NCBI RefSeq assembly: GCF_947648125.1
Contig: NZ_CANSMR010000007.1
Coordinates: 124,001-188,000, forward strand
Length of the DNA stretch: 64,000 nucleotides
From: an uncultured Bradyrhizobium sp.
GTDB taxonomy: Bacteria > Pseudomonadota > Alphaproteobacteria > Rhizobiales > Xanthobacteraceae
Reading direction: 5' to 3'
Shown here: positions 19,425 to 32,170 of the stretch, piece by piece
Layout of the letters: the number at the start of each line of letters is the position of its first letter
How positions within the stretch are numbered: position 1 is the first letter of the stretch
Position numbers and translations under genes: made by a program
Notes under the pieces: generated by a model
The model's database searches: none
What the model saw: only the letters and a program-made list of their open reading frames with translations
What the model was told of the DNA's origin: nothing

Positions 19425-21235
19425 AGTGTTGGCAGCCTGACCACGAAACGAGCGCCGGCGACCGCGGGCTTGCCGTCTTCGTCCGCAGGGCCCGCGCGGT
19501 TCTCGGCCCAGATGCGCCCGCCATGCGCTTCGATGATCTGCTTCGAGATCGAGAGCCCAAGGCCGGAGTTCTGGCCAAAGCCCTGGTGCGGCCGGTCGGT
19601 GTAGAAGCGCTCGAAGATCCGCTCCAGCGCGTCCTCGCCGATACCGGGCCCGTCGTCGTCGACCACGATCTCGACCTCGCCGCGGGTGCGGCGGCAGACG
19701 ATACGGACCTTGTCGCCCGGCTTGGAGAACGATTGCGCGTTCGACAGCAGGTTCGAGATCACCTGGCCGAGCCGGGAATCATGGCCCGGCACCGAGAGCG
19801 TGTCGGTCGGTCCACGGCCCTCGAAGCGGGCTTCGACGGCGACGTCGTGGCCGAGCCGGGTCTCGTTGGCGACGCTGGTCAACGTGGTCAGCAGCCGGCG
19901 CAGATCGACCGGTGCCATATCCTGGCGCTGCAATTCGGCGTCGAGCCGGCTCGCGTCGGAGATGTCGGAGATCAGGCGGTCGAGCCGCCTGACGTCATGC
20001 TCGATCACGGCGAGCAGCCGCGCGCGGCTGTTCTCGTTGCGCGCCAGGGGCAGCGTCTCGACCGCCGAGCGTAGCGAGGTCAGCGGGTTCTTCAGCTCAT
20101 GGGCGACGTCGGCGGCGAACATCTCGATCGCCTCGATGCGGCTGTAGAGCGCGTTGGTCATGTCGCGCAGCGCGCCCGAGAGATGCCCGATCTCGTCGCG
20201 GCGTCCGGTGAAGTCGGGAATCTCGACGCGGGTCTGGATGCGGTGACGGACACGCTCGGCGCTTTCGGCGAGCCGCCGCACCGGGCCCGCGATCGTGCTC
20301 GCCAGCAGCAGCGACAGCATGATCATGACGGCGGATGCGACCCCGCCGATCTTGAGGATGGCGAGGCGCTCGGACATCACCAGCTGGTCGATGTCGTCGC
20401 CCTGCGTGGTCAGCATCAATGCGCCGCGCACGGCGCGGAAATGCTGCACCGGAACGGCAACCGAGACGATGATCGCGCCGCGGTCGGTGACGCGCACCGC
20501 GCTGCCCTTCATGCCCTCGAGCGATTGTGCGACTTCGGAATAGCCCTTGCCGCCTTCGGGGCCGAGCTCGCGGTAGATCGGCAGGTCGCCGCGATTGAGC
20601 CAGGTCTTGATCGTGGCCTTGGTCTTCTCATACAGCGACGGCTTCTCCGACGGCGGCGGCAGCTCCATGCGCAGCACGTCGCCACGCGCGAACAGATTGC
20701 GGCTGTCGAGGATCAGGCCGCCGTCGCGGTCGAAGATGCGGGCCCGCGTCTTGGTCGGCGCGATCAGGCGGCGCAGGGTCGGCGCGACGCGCTCGGGATT
20801 GATCGGGAAATCCGCCGATTCATCCGGCTGGCCGAAGCTCTCGCCGGGCTTGAGGTCGAGCAGCCGGTCGGGATCGATGGTGACGGTGTTGCCTTCGACG
20901 GTCGCAGACGCCGCGATCGCCTCCGAGATGATCTCGGCATAGACTAGGAGGCTCTGCGTGCGCGCCTCGATCAGGCCGGCGCGGAATTGCGACAGATAGA
21001 GGATGCTGGCGACTAGCGCGACGAGGCCGGCGAGGTTGAGCGAGACGATGCGGCGCGTCAGGCTCGAGAACGACAGCGCGAAGAAAAACTGACCGGCGCG
21101 GCGCACCCAGCCGAGCGGACGGCGCCAGCCTTTGTCCTGCGCCAAATCGTCGGCCACGGCCTCTTGATCGAGGAGCTGTGACGCGTCCTCGGGGTTCAGT
21201 CCCTGCTCGAGCTGCGTTCGATCAAGCACTGGCAA
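19421..21235 (-). CDS. chvG: Sensor histidine kinase ChvG
   Basis: 604 aa from a TTG at 21235; a GTG at 21229 is an equal alternative. TM1 is near residues 60-85 (RIVSLNLAGLVALVASILYL). A large periplasmic domain follows, then TM2 (about 310-330), HAMP, HisKA with DVAHELKNPLTSLRS (His379) and HATPase with NSGLGLSISKQIIEAHGG. It is the ChvG/ExoS kinase that pairs with ChvI and controls envelope, exopolysaccharide and acid-response genes in Rhizobiales. It lies about 100 nt after chvI and overlaps hprK. Confidence 0.93.
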   Translation of the reverse strand: MPVLDRTQLEQGLNPEDASQLLDQEAVADDLAQDKGWRRPLGWVRRAGQFFFALSFSSLTRRIVSLNLAGLVALVASILYLSQFRAGLIEARTQSLLVYAEIISEAIAASATVEGNTVTIDPDRLLDLKPGESFGQPDESADFPINPERVAPTLRRLIAPTKTRARIFDRDGGLILDSRNLFARGDVLRMELPPPSEKPSLYEKTKATIKTWLNRGDLPIYRELGPEGGKGYSEVAQSLEGMKGSAVRVTDRGAIIVSVAVPVQHFRAVRGALMLTTQGDDIDQLVMSERLAILKIGGVASAVMIMLSLLLASTIAGPVRRLAESAERVRHRIQTRVEIPDFTGRRDEIGHLSGALRDMTNALYSRIEAIEMFAADVAHELKNPLTSLRSAVETLPLARNENSRARLLAVIEHDVRRLDRLISDISDASRLDAELQRQDMAPVDLRRLLTTLTSVANETRLGHDVAVEARFEGRGPTDTLSVPGHDSRLGQVISNLLSNAQSFSKPGDKVRIVCRRTRGEVEIVVDDDGPGIGEDALERIFERFYTDRPHQGFGQNSGLGLSISKQIIEAHGGRIWAENRAGPADEDGKPAVAGARFVVRLPTL

Positions 21236-21339
21236 AGCTGCCGGTTGGTATGGATGTCGTCCCGCGAAGCAGGTCCTCGCCCGAGCTTACCCCAGCCGTG
21301 CGGAGCCTGTCAGTTAACAAGCCGTTCCGGAAGCGCAGA

Positions 21340-22041
21340 TCAGGCTTCCTTGAAGCGATAGCCGACGCCGTACAGCGTCTCGATCATCTCGAAATCGTCG
21401 TCGACCACCTTGAACTTCTTGCGCAGCCGCTTGATGTGGCTGTCGATGGTGCGGTCGTCGACATAGACCTGGTCGTCATAAGCCGCGTCCATTAGCGCGT
21501 TGCGGCTCTTCACGACGCCGGGCCGGGTGGCGAGCGCCTGCAGGATCAGGAATTCGGTCACGGTGAGCGTCACCGGCTCGTTCTTCCAGGTGCAGGTGTG
21601 GCGCTCCGGATCCATCCGCAGCAGGCCGCGGTCGAGCGCGCGGGCGTCCGGCTCCTTCGGTGCCGCGGTCGGATCCTTCGGCTGGCCGCGGCGGAGCACG
21701 GCCTTGACGCGCTCGACCAAGAGGCGCTGGGAGAACGGCTTCCGGATGAAATCGTCGGCGCCCATCTTCAGGCCGAACAATTCGTCGATCTCCTCATCCT
21801 TCGAGGTGAGGAAGATCACCGGCAGGTCGGACTTCTGGCGCAGCCGGCGCAGCGTTTCCATGCCGTCCATGCGCGGCATCTTGATATCGAGGATCGCAAG
21901 ATCGGGCGGCGACGTGCGAAACCCATCCAGCGCCGACGCACCGTCCGTGTAGGTCATGATGCGATAGCCTTCGGCTTCGAGCGCGATCGAGACCGACGTG
22001 AGAATGTTGCGGTCGTCGTCGACCAAGGCGATTGTGGGCAT
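21340..22041 (-). CDS. chvI: OmpR-family response regulator ChvI
   Basis: 233 aa. Receiver with [11 protein letters not shown], Asp52 in [13 protein letters not shown], and KPFSQR. The winged-helix effector has [21 protein letters not shown] and ends [17 protein letters not shown] ... GVGYRF. It is the partner of ChvG encoded about 100 nt downstream. Start ATG 22041. A divergent gene begins at 22282, so 22042-22281 should hold both promoters; I could not pin their boxes. Confidence 0.95.
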   Translation of the reverse strand: MPTIALVDDDRNILTSVSIALEAEGYRIMTYTDGASALDGFRTSPPDLAILDIKMPRMDGMETLRRLRQKSDLPVIFLTSKDEEIDELFGLKMGADDFIRKPFSQRLLVERVKAVLRRGQPKDPTAAPKEPDARALDRGLLRMDPERHTCTWKNEPVTLTVTEFLILQALATRPGVVKSRNALMDAAYDDQVYVDDRTIDSHIKRLRKKFKVVDDDFEMIETLYGVGYRFKEA

Positions 22042-22281
22042 GAGCTGCTTTCACAATGAGAGTGGCTTAGACGGCGGGCACTCTGGCGACTCGCCGTAGA
22101 ATATGGGCTTCGAACGCGGTCAACGAGCAATGCAAGCTGGGCTGAAGTGTGACCGAGTTCCGCAAAAAACGTTCTGCGACCCACGCGTTGGACCCCCATA
22201 TAGCACCCTGAGACCGTGAGAAAAGGCTCTTTTTTCAACGGGAACCGGCCCGATTCGCCTTCAAAATGACCCGATAGGCCC

Positions 22282-23016
22282 ATGCAACCGACCGCCGACT
22301 TCGACCCCGCCCACCTTGCCCGCTCGCTGCTCCGCCGCAGCCGCCAGGGCGCGCTCGCCACGCTGATGGCCGGCTCCGGCGATCCCTATTGCTCGCTGGT
22401 CAACCTGGCCAGCCACCCCGATGGCTCGCCGATCCTGCTGATTTCCCGGCTGGCGCTGCACACCAGGAATATCCTGGCCGACAGCAGGGTGTCGCTGATG
22501 CTGGACGAGCGTGCCGAGGGCGACCCGCTGGAGGGCGCCCGGATCATGCTGGCCGGCCGGGCGGAGGAGGTCGCGGAGGCCGAGCAGGAGCTCGTCCGCC
22601 GGCGCTACCTTGGCGCTCATCCATCGGCGGAAGCCTTTGTAGAATTTAAGGATTTCTCGTTTTTCGTGATCCGGCCGAGCGGCGCCCATCTGGTCGCCGG
22701 GTTCGGCCGGATCGTCGACCTCAAGCCTGCGCAGTTTCTGACCGATCTCGGTGGTGCCGAAGCACTGCTGGAGGCCGAGCCGGGCGCGGTGGCGCATATG
22801 AACGAGGATCACCGCGAGGCCATGAACCTCTACGCCACACGGCTGCTGGCTGCGGAAGGCGCCGAGTGGCTGTGCACCGGCTGCGACCCCGGCGGCATCG
22901 ACATGCAGGCCGGCCGCGACACCCTGCGGCTCGATTTCCCGGAGCGGGTCACCAACGGCACCGAGCTGCGCAAGATGCTGGTGCGGCTCGCCGGCGAGGC
23001 GCGCGCCAAGGGATAG
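22282..23016 (+). CDS. HugZ-like split-barrel protein with DUF2470
   Basis: 244 aa. The N-terminal part (about 10-150) is a pyridoxamine 5'-phosphate oxidase-like split barrel (ALATLMAGSGDPYCSLVNLASHP). The C-terminal part (about 165-240) is a DUF2470 domain (VAHMNEDHREAMNLYAT ... GCDPGGIDM). This pairing is typical of the HugZ family, some of which degrade or bind haem; others bind flavin. Start ATG 22282, divergent from chvI. A haem-related role is inferred from the family only. Confidence 0.85.
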   Translation: MQPTADFDPAHLARSLLRRSRQGALATLMAGSGDPYCSLVNLASHPDGSPILLISRLALHTRNILADSRVSLMLDERAEGDPLEGARIMLAGRAEEVAEAEQELVRRRYLGAHPSAEAFVEFKDFSFFVIRPSGAHLVAGFGRIVDLKPAQFLTDLGGAEALLEAEPGAVAHMNEDHREAMNLYATRLLAAEGAEWLCTGCDPGGIDMQAGRDTLRLDFPERVTNGTELRKMLVRLAGEARAKG

Positions 23017-23277
23017 AGGGAGGGATCGGGAGCACGATCTGCCGACACCCCGAGCGGCGGTCCCGTGCGCGACGAGGCATGGTGTCGCATAGTGCGGCTC
23101 TGCGCGCGGTTGCCGTGGCCGGGTGCAGCGTCTTTGACAGCGCGATCATTTCGCGCCTCCCCCGATCTGGTCGCCGGTGAGCGCGATGCGGGTTGCGAGA
23201 ATTTCCGGCGCTGCTGCTCCGGGAAATCGTTCGGATCGCGAGGTTCAATCGCGCTGAGCGCACGTGCAACGCGGTGA
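23017..23277. other. Non-coding gap with no recognised feature
   Basis: Between the HugZ-like gene and the CHAT remnant. Several short frames exist on both strands, none with a start signal or recognisable motif. The stretch looks like decayed coding sequence, but I cannot name a source. Confidence 0.3.
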
Positions 23278-23724
23278 TTGCGTTATCATCGATCGTTGCG
23301 GTCGGTGATCTTGCTGCCGCCGAACGCAGTCCGCGTTGCGGAACATTCGCCGTGGCCGGGCATTGAAATCATCCAGCTTCGACGACGAGGTGTTGAGCTC
23401 GATCGAATGCGGCTCAATGCCGACCAAGTGGTGCTATCCGCGTGCAACATGGTCGTGGACGACATGCCTGGCACCGTAGCGCAGCGTCAACTCGCGGCGG
23501 TCCATTTCAACGACACATCCTCAGCGCGAAACGCATACCCGGCATTCTCCGTGCCTGCTGCGTTGCCCGGTGCGTGTACACGCCAATCGCTGGCACTCTT
23601 TGTGCATCGCAATGCCTTGCTCGCAGCGGGAAAGGCGACGAAACGTCGCCCGATCGCGGCGAAAACAATGAGAAAGCGAAAGCAAAGCGAAAGCGTTTCG
23701 CGCTGCGGTATTTGCGCCCAATGA
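23278..23724 (+). pseudogene. Remnant of a CHAT-domain (caspase-like) protein
   Basis: In this frame RLNADQVVLSACNMVVDD (about 23410-23463) matches the catalytic-cysteine block of CHAT proteases, normally RLNADWVVLSACNTAAGD. The preceding GIEIIQLRRRG resembles the segment just before it. The upstream catalytic His region and the following segment of intact CHAT domains are missing, and downstream sequence is unrelated. No start signal is visible. I read this as a decayed gene fragment upstream of pckA. Confidence 0.55.
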
Positions 23725-23904
23725 TGTACCCGCCTTGGAATAAACCAAAAGCCGTTCGACTGGCTTGGCAAGCCCGGCGATCCCCACTATTAGGTCGCCG
23801 GACCGGGGCCGAGAGGCTATATTCTGATGACGGTCATCACCGCGACGAGGCGCGACTAGCGACATTCGCGCGAACAAGGATACGCGGGTTCGAGGAGGTT
23901 CTTC

Positions 23905-25521
<1,617 letters not shown>

Positions 25522-25545
25522 ACAGCGCAAGCGATACGCGATTTG

Positions 25546-25575
25546 AAAAGGCGGCCTGCGTGGCCGCCTTTTTTG
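25546..25575 (+). terminator. Intrinsic terminator of pckA
   Basis: AAAGGCGGCC, a five-base loop (TGCGT), GGCCGCCTTT and a run of T. It lies 25 nt after the pckA stop. Classic rho-independent form. Confidence 0.93.
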
Positions 25576-25617
25576 TTTGCAGTTGTCTTCCTCAATACGC
25601 GCGACACTTCCTCAATC

Positions 25618-25744
25618 CGTCACCCCCGCGCAAAGGGCGAAGCCTTTGTCGCTGGAGGAGCGCGAAGCGCGTCTCGAAGGGTCGACGGCCGCACTGTGGC
25701 CGTGCATCCTTCGAGGCTCGCTCCGCTCGCACCTCAGGATGACG
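25618..25744. repeat. Long palindromic repeat between pckA and arginase
   Basis: The outer arms CGTCACCCCC and CAGGATGACG, the blocks GAGCGCGAAGCGCG and CTCGCTCCGCTCGC, and the inner hairpin ACGGCC/GGCCGT fold as one imperfect stem of about 125 nt. This is a dispersed repeat type familiar from Bradyrhizobium. It lies between the convergent pckA and arginase genes. Confidence 0.8.
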
Positions 25745-25763
25745 GGACTAGAAGAGTGCTTCG

Positions 25764-26741
25764 CTACTCGCCCAACTCCGGCAACACCGCATTGCTCGGC
25801 GTTTGCCTGTCGGTGATCTGCAGGCCGAACAGGCTGCCGATCAATTCGACCGCGACGCGCGCGGTGCGGCCGCGTTCGTCGAGGAACGGATTGAGCTCGA
25901 CGATATCGAGCGAGCGCACCAGTCCGGAATCGTGCAGCAGCTCCATGATGAGATGGGCTTCCCGATAAGTCGCGCCCCCCGGCACCGTGGTGCCGACCCC
26001 GGGCGCGACTTCCGGATCGAGGAAGTCGACGTCGAACGAGACATGCAGCACGCCGTTCTTGGCCCTGACGCGGTCGATGACGCGGCGGGTGAGCACGGCG
26101 ACGCCGAACTCGTCGATCTGGCGCATGTCCGCGATCGAGACGTTGCGCTGCCGCAGCAGCTTGCGCTCCAGCGGGTCGACCGAGCGCGTGCCGATCAGGT
26201 CGAGCTGATCCGGCGGGATCGAGGCGCGCGGCAGCCCGCCGAGCAGGTCGTCGAGACCGGGCTCGCCGCACAGGAAAGCCGCCGACATGCCGTGCATGTT
26301 GCCGGTGATGGTGGTGGCCGGCGTGTTGTAGTCGGCATGCGCGTCGACCCACAGCGCGAACAGCGGCCGGCCTTTTTCCTGCCAGTAGCGTGCGACGCCG
26401 TTGATCGACCCCATCGACAAGGAGTGATCGCCGCCCATGAAGATCGGGATCGCGCCGGAATGCGCCAGCCAGTAGGCGCGCTCGGAGAGCGCGCGGGTCC
26501 AGGTCTTCACCTCGTCGTAAAATTTGGTGTTTGCCGGCACCGGGCCGTCGGCGACCACGCCCGGGATCGCAAGGTTGCCGTGGTCGTCAACGTGGAAGTC
26601 GAGCTGCTCGAGCAGGCGCGCGATGCCCGCGGTGCGCAGCGCATCCGGGCCCATCAGCGGGCCGGGCTGCGACGCGCCGATCTCGATGGGAACGCCCAGC
26701 AAGGCGATGCGCGAGGGCTTGGAATTGTCGGCTTCGGACAT
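25764..26741 (-). CDS. Arginase
   Basis: 325 aa from ATG 26741 (MSEADNSKPSR); the frame runs on upstream over unrelated sequence. Arginase cleaves arginine to ornithine and urea with a binuclear manganese centre. The metal motifs are complete: GGDHSLSMG, DAHADYNTP and SFDVDFLDP. EIGASQPGPLMGPDALR and the NPFLDERGRTA end are typical of true arginases rather than agmatinases. It stands alone. Urea produced here would connect to the urea/allophanate genes at 54-58 kb only through metabolism, not by operon. Confidence 0.93.
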   Translation of the reverse strand: MSEADNSKPSRIALLGVPIEIGASQPGPLMGPDALRTAGIARLLEQLDFHVDDHGNLAIPGVVADGPVPANTKFYDEVKTWTRALSERAYWLAHSGAIPIFMGGDHSLSMGSINGVARYWQEKGRPLFALWVDAHADYNTPATTITGNMHGMSAAFLCGEPGLDDLLGGLPRASIPPDQLDLIGTRSVDPLERKLLRQRNVSIADMRQIDEFGVAVLTRRVIDRVRAKNGVLHVSFDVDFLDPEVAPGVGTTVPGGATYREAHLIMELLHDSGLVRSLDIVELNPFLDERGRTARVAVELIGSLFGLQITDRQTPSNAVLPELGE

Positions 26742-26931
26742 GCGGCAGGGCTCCCAAAGGCGTGGAACAGAAGCGACGCGCCAATGTTCCCTCAACCCTT
26801 GAAATAGGCAACCCGGTCCAATCCGGCCATGTGGATAGTTGAGTTGTGCGTCCGGATTTGACGCGTTTTCTGCACCGCGAACCGGCGCCCATCCCGCATC
26901 ACGTACGGGACAGGCTTCGCTCGAAAACGCT

Positions 26932-27750
26932 TCAGGCCTTGAAATAGGCGATCTGCGTCGTGGTGGCGAGCAGGCGGCCGGACGGCGACCACAATTCGCC
27001 GTGCTGGTCGCCGTAGCTCTTGTGGAAGGTCTTGGCGTCGGCGGTGGCGAGCACGCGGGTGGTATCCTCCGCATCCATGTCGGCCGTATCAACGTGGAAA
27101 TAGGTCGTCAGCGACACCGTGCCGAACGGCACCAGCTCGTGCCGCGCGTGGAAGACGCGGCCGAAGAACGCGTCCGACATCGACATCAGCGACAGCGCAT
27201 CGAGCTTGCGCGGCACGCGGTCGGCGATCCAGAGTTTTGAATAGGGGCTCGACGGCTGCTTCGCGGCGCGGCCGCCGAGCTTCGGCTCGCCCTCGGCGAA
27301 GCGGAAATCATACTGGTTGGCCCAGGTCATCGCGAGCTTCGGATAGGGCCGCAGCTCTTCGAACGGCACGGCGCCGGGAAACTCCGCAGGTTGGTGCGAC
27401 CACGACGGGCGGCGTTCGGCGAACACGGCCGTCGCCAAGGTCGCGACCTCGCCACCACCTTGCGTCATCTCGATCGACCAGTGCTGGCTCGAGCGGTTGG
27501 CCCTGACCAGCCGGACATCGAGATCGAACACACCCTCGGCGGCCGGCGCGCAGTAATTGACCGTCAGCGCCAGCGGATCGCCCGCGCGCTGCGGGTGCTG
27601 CATCAGGGCGCGCAGGATCGTCGCGGCCGTGCAGCCGCCGAACGGGCCGACGAACGCCCAGTAATCCGGGCTGGTCCGCCCCTGCCAGCGGCTGTCGCCG
27701 GCAGTCACAGCGGTGGCTTCATCGAAGAGGTGCGGAGCCTTGGTGAGCAT
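26932..27750 (-). CDS. Acyl-CoA thioesterase (TesB-like double hotdog)
   Basis: 272 aa from ATG 27750, with GAGGAA before it; the longer frame upstream runs into a palindromic repeat and is rejected. Two hotdog-like halves are visible: FVGPFGGCTAATILRALMQHP with a product-release-type segment, and the second half SLMSMSDAFFGRVFHARHELVPFGTVSLTTYFHVD. It should hydrolyse acyl-CoA esters in the cytoplasm. The stop falls in TTGAAATAGG (reverse strand), a string that also occurs at about 26800. The gap 26742-26931 holds no gene. Confidence 0.82.
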   Translation of the reverse strand: MLTKAPHLFDEATAVTAGDSRWQGRTSPDYWAFVGPFGGCTAATILRALMQHPQRAGDPLALTVNYCAPAAEGVFDLDVRLVRANRSSQHWSIEMTQGGGEVATLATAVFAERRPSWSHQPAEFPGAVPFEELRPYPKLAMTWANQYDFRFAEGEPKLGGRAAKQPSSPYSKLWIADRVPRKLDALSLMSMSDAFFGRVFHARHELVPFGTVSLTTYFHVDTADMDAEDTTRVLATADAKTFHKSYGDQHGELWSPSGRLLATTTQIAYFKA

Positions 27751-27771
27751 GCAATTCCTCAAGTACCAATC

Positions 27772-27892
27772 CGTCATTGCGAGGAGCGAAGCGACGAAGC
27801 AATCCATCGATCCGCATATGACGCGCGATGGATTGCTTCGCGGAGCCTGTCATCCGGCGGCGCCTTGCGCCGACCGGGTGGCTCGCAATGAC
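27772..27892. repeat. Palindromic repeat (GCAATCCA family), longer variant
   Basis: CGTCATTGCGAGGAGCGAAG, GACGAAGCAATCCA and later GATGGATTGCTTCG, CTCGCAATGAC match the repeat at 17923-18006. An extra block of about 40 nt (GTCATCCGGCGGCGCC...) is inserted in the right arm. It sits between the thioesterase start and the glgP stop. Confidence 0.85.
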
Positions 27893-27974
27893 TGCGTGAA
27901 GTTCACTGACTATATCGCGGGCTATCGTGCCGAATTCAATGATGTCGGACGTAATCGATTTCCGCGTCCCGGGA

Positions 27975-30485
<2,511 letters not shown>

Positions 30486-30728
30486 TGCGCCAATCCCTGC
30501 CGTTCAGACTTCCGGATCATGATGCGATCATATTGTCCGGATCATGCCCCAAGTCGATGATACGCGCGTTGCATGGCAATCGAAACCGCCCGAAGCGTTG
30601 CCGCGCATCGCGCTGCCGATATTTTATGCAAGGACCGGGCCGATTTAGAGGCCTTCGGAACCGTCATTGCCGGTGCTACGATCGGCCGTGAAGCCGGGAT
30701 TTTGCGGCAATCTGGCGGAGGATGCGTG

Positions 30729-30962
30729 ATGAGACTCTTGATCGAGATCGCGGCAGCGGCATTGCTCATGGTGTGCATCACGGCGACCAGCGCAGCCTAT
30801 GCGGCGGGCAAGCCGGGCCGCAGCGCCGACGGCCTGAGCTGCAGCTTCAGCGTGACGCAGGACGCATCGCCGGCCGCGCGCTGTGCCGCCATCAAGCGGC
30901 AATGCGGCGGCAAGTTCTACGCGAATGCCTGCGGCGACAAGCTGCTGTCCGCAACGAATTAG
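30729..30962 (+). CDS. Small secreted cysteine-containing protein
   Basis: 77 aa from ATG 30729, with GGAGG nine bases upstream; an in-frame start at 30573 is rejected. A clear signal peptide (LLIEIAAAALLMVCITATSAAYA) precedes a basic mature part with four cysteines (LSCSF, ARCAA, RQCGG, NACGD), likely two disulfides. Family unknown. It is divergent from glgP, and a strong hairpin at 31101 may end its transcript. Confidence 0.6.
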   Translation: MRLLIEIAAAALLMVCITATSAAYAAGKPGRSADGLSCSFSVTQDASPAARCAAIKRQCGGKFYANACGDKLLSATN

Positions 30963-31100
30963 GTGGCTGCACAAATCGCCCTCACGCGCGATCGCGAACA
31001 CCGGAGTGATACGGATTTCCAAGGCTTAACGAGTTCTTTACAAACACAGCTGTCGCGCATGGGGCGGGCACATTTTTCAGCTCCGACGCATTTCATTCCG

Positions 31101-31148
31101 AAGCAATTTTCACCGGGCCGCTGACCTAGTCAGCGGCCCGAATTGCTT
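31101..31148 (+). terminator. Strong hairpin, probable terminator
   Basis: CGGGCCGCTGA and TCAGCGGCCCG form an 11-bp perfect stem around CCTAG (31114-31140). Outer arms AAGCAATT and AATTGCTT extend it. The 3' side has only a few T residues, so it may instead be a stable RNA end. Confidence 0.55.
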
Positions 31149-31189
31149 TGCGGACAGGCATATGCGTGACAGAGCGATGGTGCCTCCTT

Positions 31190-31590
31190 CGTCGTCCTGG
31201 CGAAAGCCAGGACCCATTACCCCAATCGTCAAATGAGGCCCGACAGGTCGTTCCAATCCGGATTTTCCACTTCAATCAGCTTGATCTTCCAATCGCGCTT
31301 CCAGAACTTCAGCTGCTTCTCGCGGGCGATGGCTTCCTGCGGTGTGGCGAATTCCTCGAGGTGAACGAGACGGAAGATCTGGTACTTGTAGACGAACGTG
31401 GAGCCGCGGCCCGAACGATGCAGTTCGAGCCGCAGGCGAATGTCGTTGGTGACGCCGATGTAAAGCGTTCCGTGATGGCGGCTTGCCAGGATGTAGACGT
31501 AGTAGCAGCTTGCAGCGCTCATGGTTTGGCCCAAGCTCGTGAGACGGCGACCAGCCGGGGTAATGGGTCCTGGCTTTCGCCAGGACGACG
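31190..31590. mobile_element. GIY-YIG gene enclosed by perfect 34-bp inverted repeats
   Basis: The left arm 31190-31223 (starting CGTCGTCCTGGCGAAAGCC) and the right arm 31557-31590 are exact reverse complements over 34 bases. They frame only the GIY-YIG gene, leaving 5 nt on the stop side and 34 on the start side. The same arms occur close together, without a gene, at 39585-39706 and 46861-46981. I therefore treat this as a gene-bearing form of a palindromic repeat family. Target-site duplications are not evident. Confidence 0.6.
31229..31522 (-). CDS. Small GIY-YIG domain nuclease-like protein
   Basis: 97 aa from ATG 31522 (MSAASCYYVYILAS); a TTG at 31534 is the alternative. The whole protein is one GIY-YIG domain: YYVYILAS, then GTLYIGVTNDIRLRLELH with the catalytic Arg, the HLEEFATPQEAIAREKQLK helix with its Glu, and WKRDWKIKLIE. 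This matches the UPF0213/YhbQ-like small nuclease group. The stop lies only 5 nt inside one arm of the flanking inverted repeat. The domain call is firm; action on the repeat is a hypothesis. Confidence 0.88.
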   Translation of the reverse strand: MSAASCYYVYILASRHHGTLYIGVTNDIRLRLELHRSGRGSTFVYKYQIFRLVHLEEFATPQEAIAREKQLKFWKRDWKIKLIEVENPDWNDLSGLI

Positions 31591-31719
31591 TCTGTGGGCG
31601 ACGCCTATTAACCCATCAGAACGAATTAAGAACACTTTAGCAAGTCTTTGATATATCATTGTGATTCGGCGCCTGCGCCGACACAATATCTATGGTCTCC
31701 CAGTCTCCGCGAGGACTAC

Positions 31720-32151
31720 ATGTCCACCATCGCCTTTGATCAATTCGCTCTGACCCGGATTGCCGATTTCGCGCGGTCGCTGTCGCGGCTGCACCAGGCC
31801 TCGCGGCGCCAGCCGATCGACGACGACCAGCTCGACCGCGAGTTCAATGCGGTCTGCATGTCGATCTGGGGCTACACCACGGATGATTTCAGCGACGAGC
31901 TGTTCTCGAACGAGGATCACGCCTGGCTCGACTCGCTCGATGAAGCGCATGCGCGGATCTTCGCGGGCGAGCAGGGTTACGACCTCGTCGACGATCACGG
32001 CATGCTGACGGACTGGTGGGGCTATTGCTGGATGATCCTCGCCGAGAAGCGCGGCCTGCTCAACCCGGAGAACCGCGCCGCGGCGCGGGCCGCGATCGAG
32101 GAGAAATACATGGCCGCGCCGAACGTGATCGGCGTGATCGTGGCGCGCTGA
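31720..32151 (+). CDS. Hypothetical acidic protein
   Basis: 143 aa from ATG 31720 with GAGGA upstream; the frame opens earlier at 31648 without support. It is acidic and largely helical, rich in Trp and Asp (EDHAWLDSLDEAHARIF, DWWGYCWMILAEKRGL), with no signal peptide or membrane segment. I recognise no family. It is probably cytoplasmic. It converges on the DUF2865 gene with a 19-nt gap. Confidence 0.6.
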   Translation: MSTIAFDQFALTRIADFARSLSRLHQASRRQPIDDDQLDREFNAVCMSIWGYTTDDFSDELFSNEDHAWLDSLDEAHARIFAGEQGYDLVDDHGMLTDWWGYCWMILAEKRGLLNPENRAAARAAIEEKYMAAPNVIGVIVAR

Positions 32152-32170
32152 GTGGCGCAGCTCGAAGCCG

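Noticed and set aside
26792-26935. Partial duplication of the thioesterase 3' end (TTGAAATAGGC twice)
   Set aside because: Only about 12 bases match; chance or a tiny relic, not enough to call a repeat.
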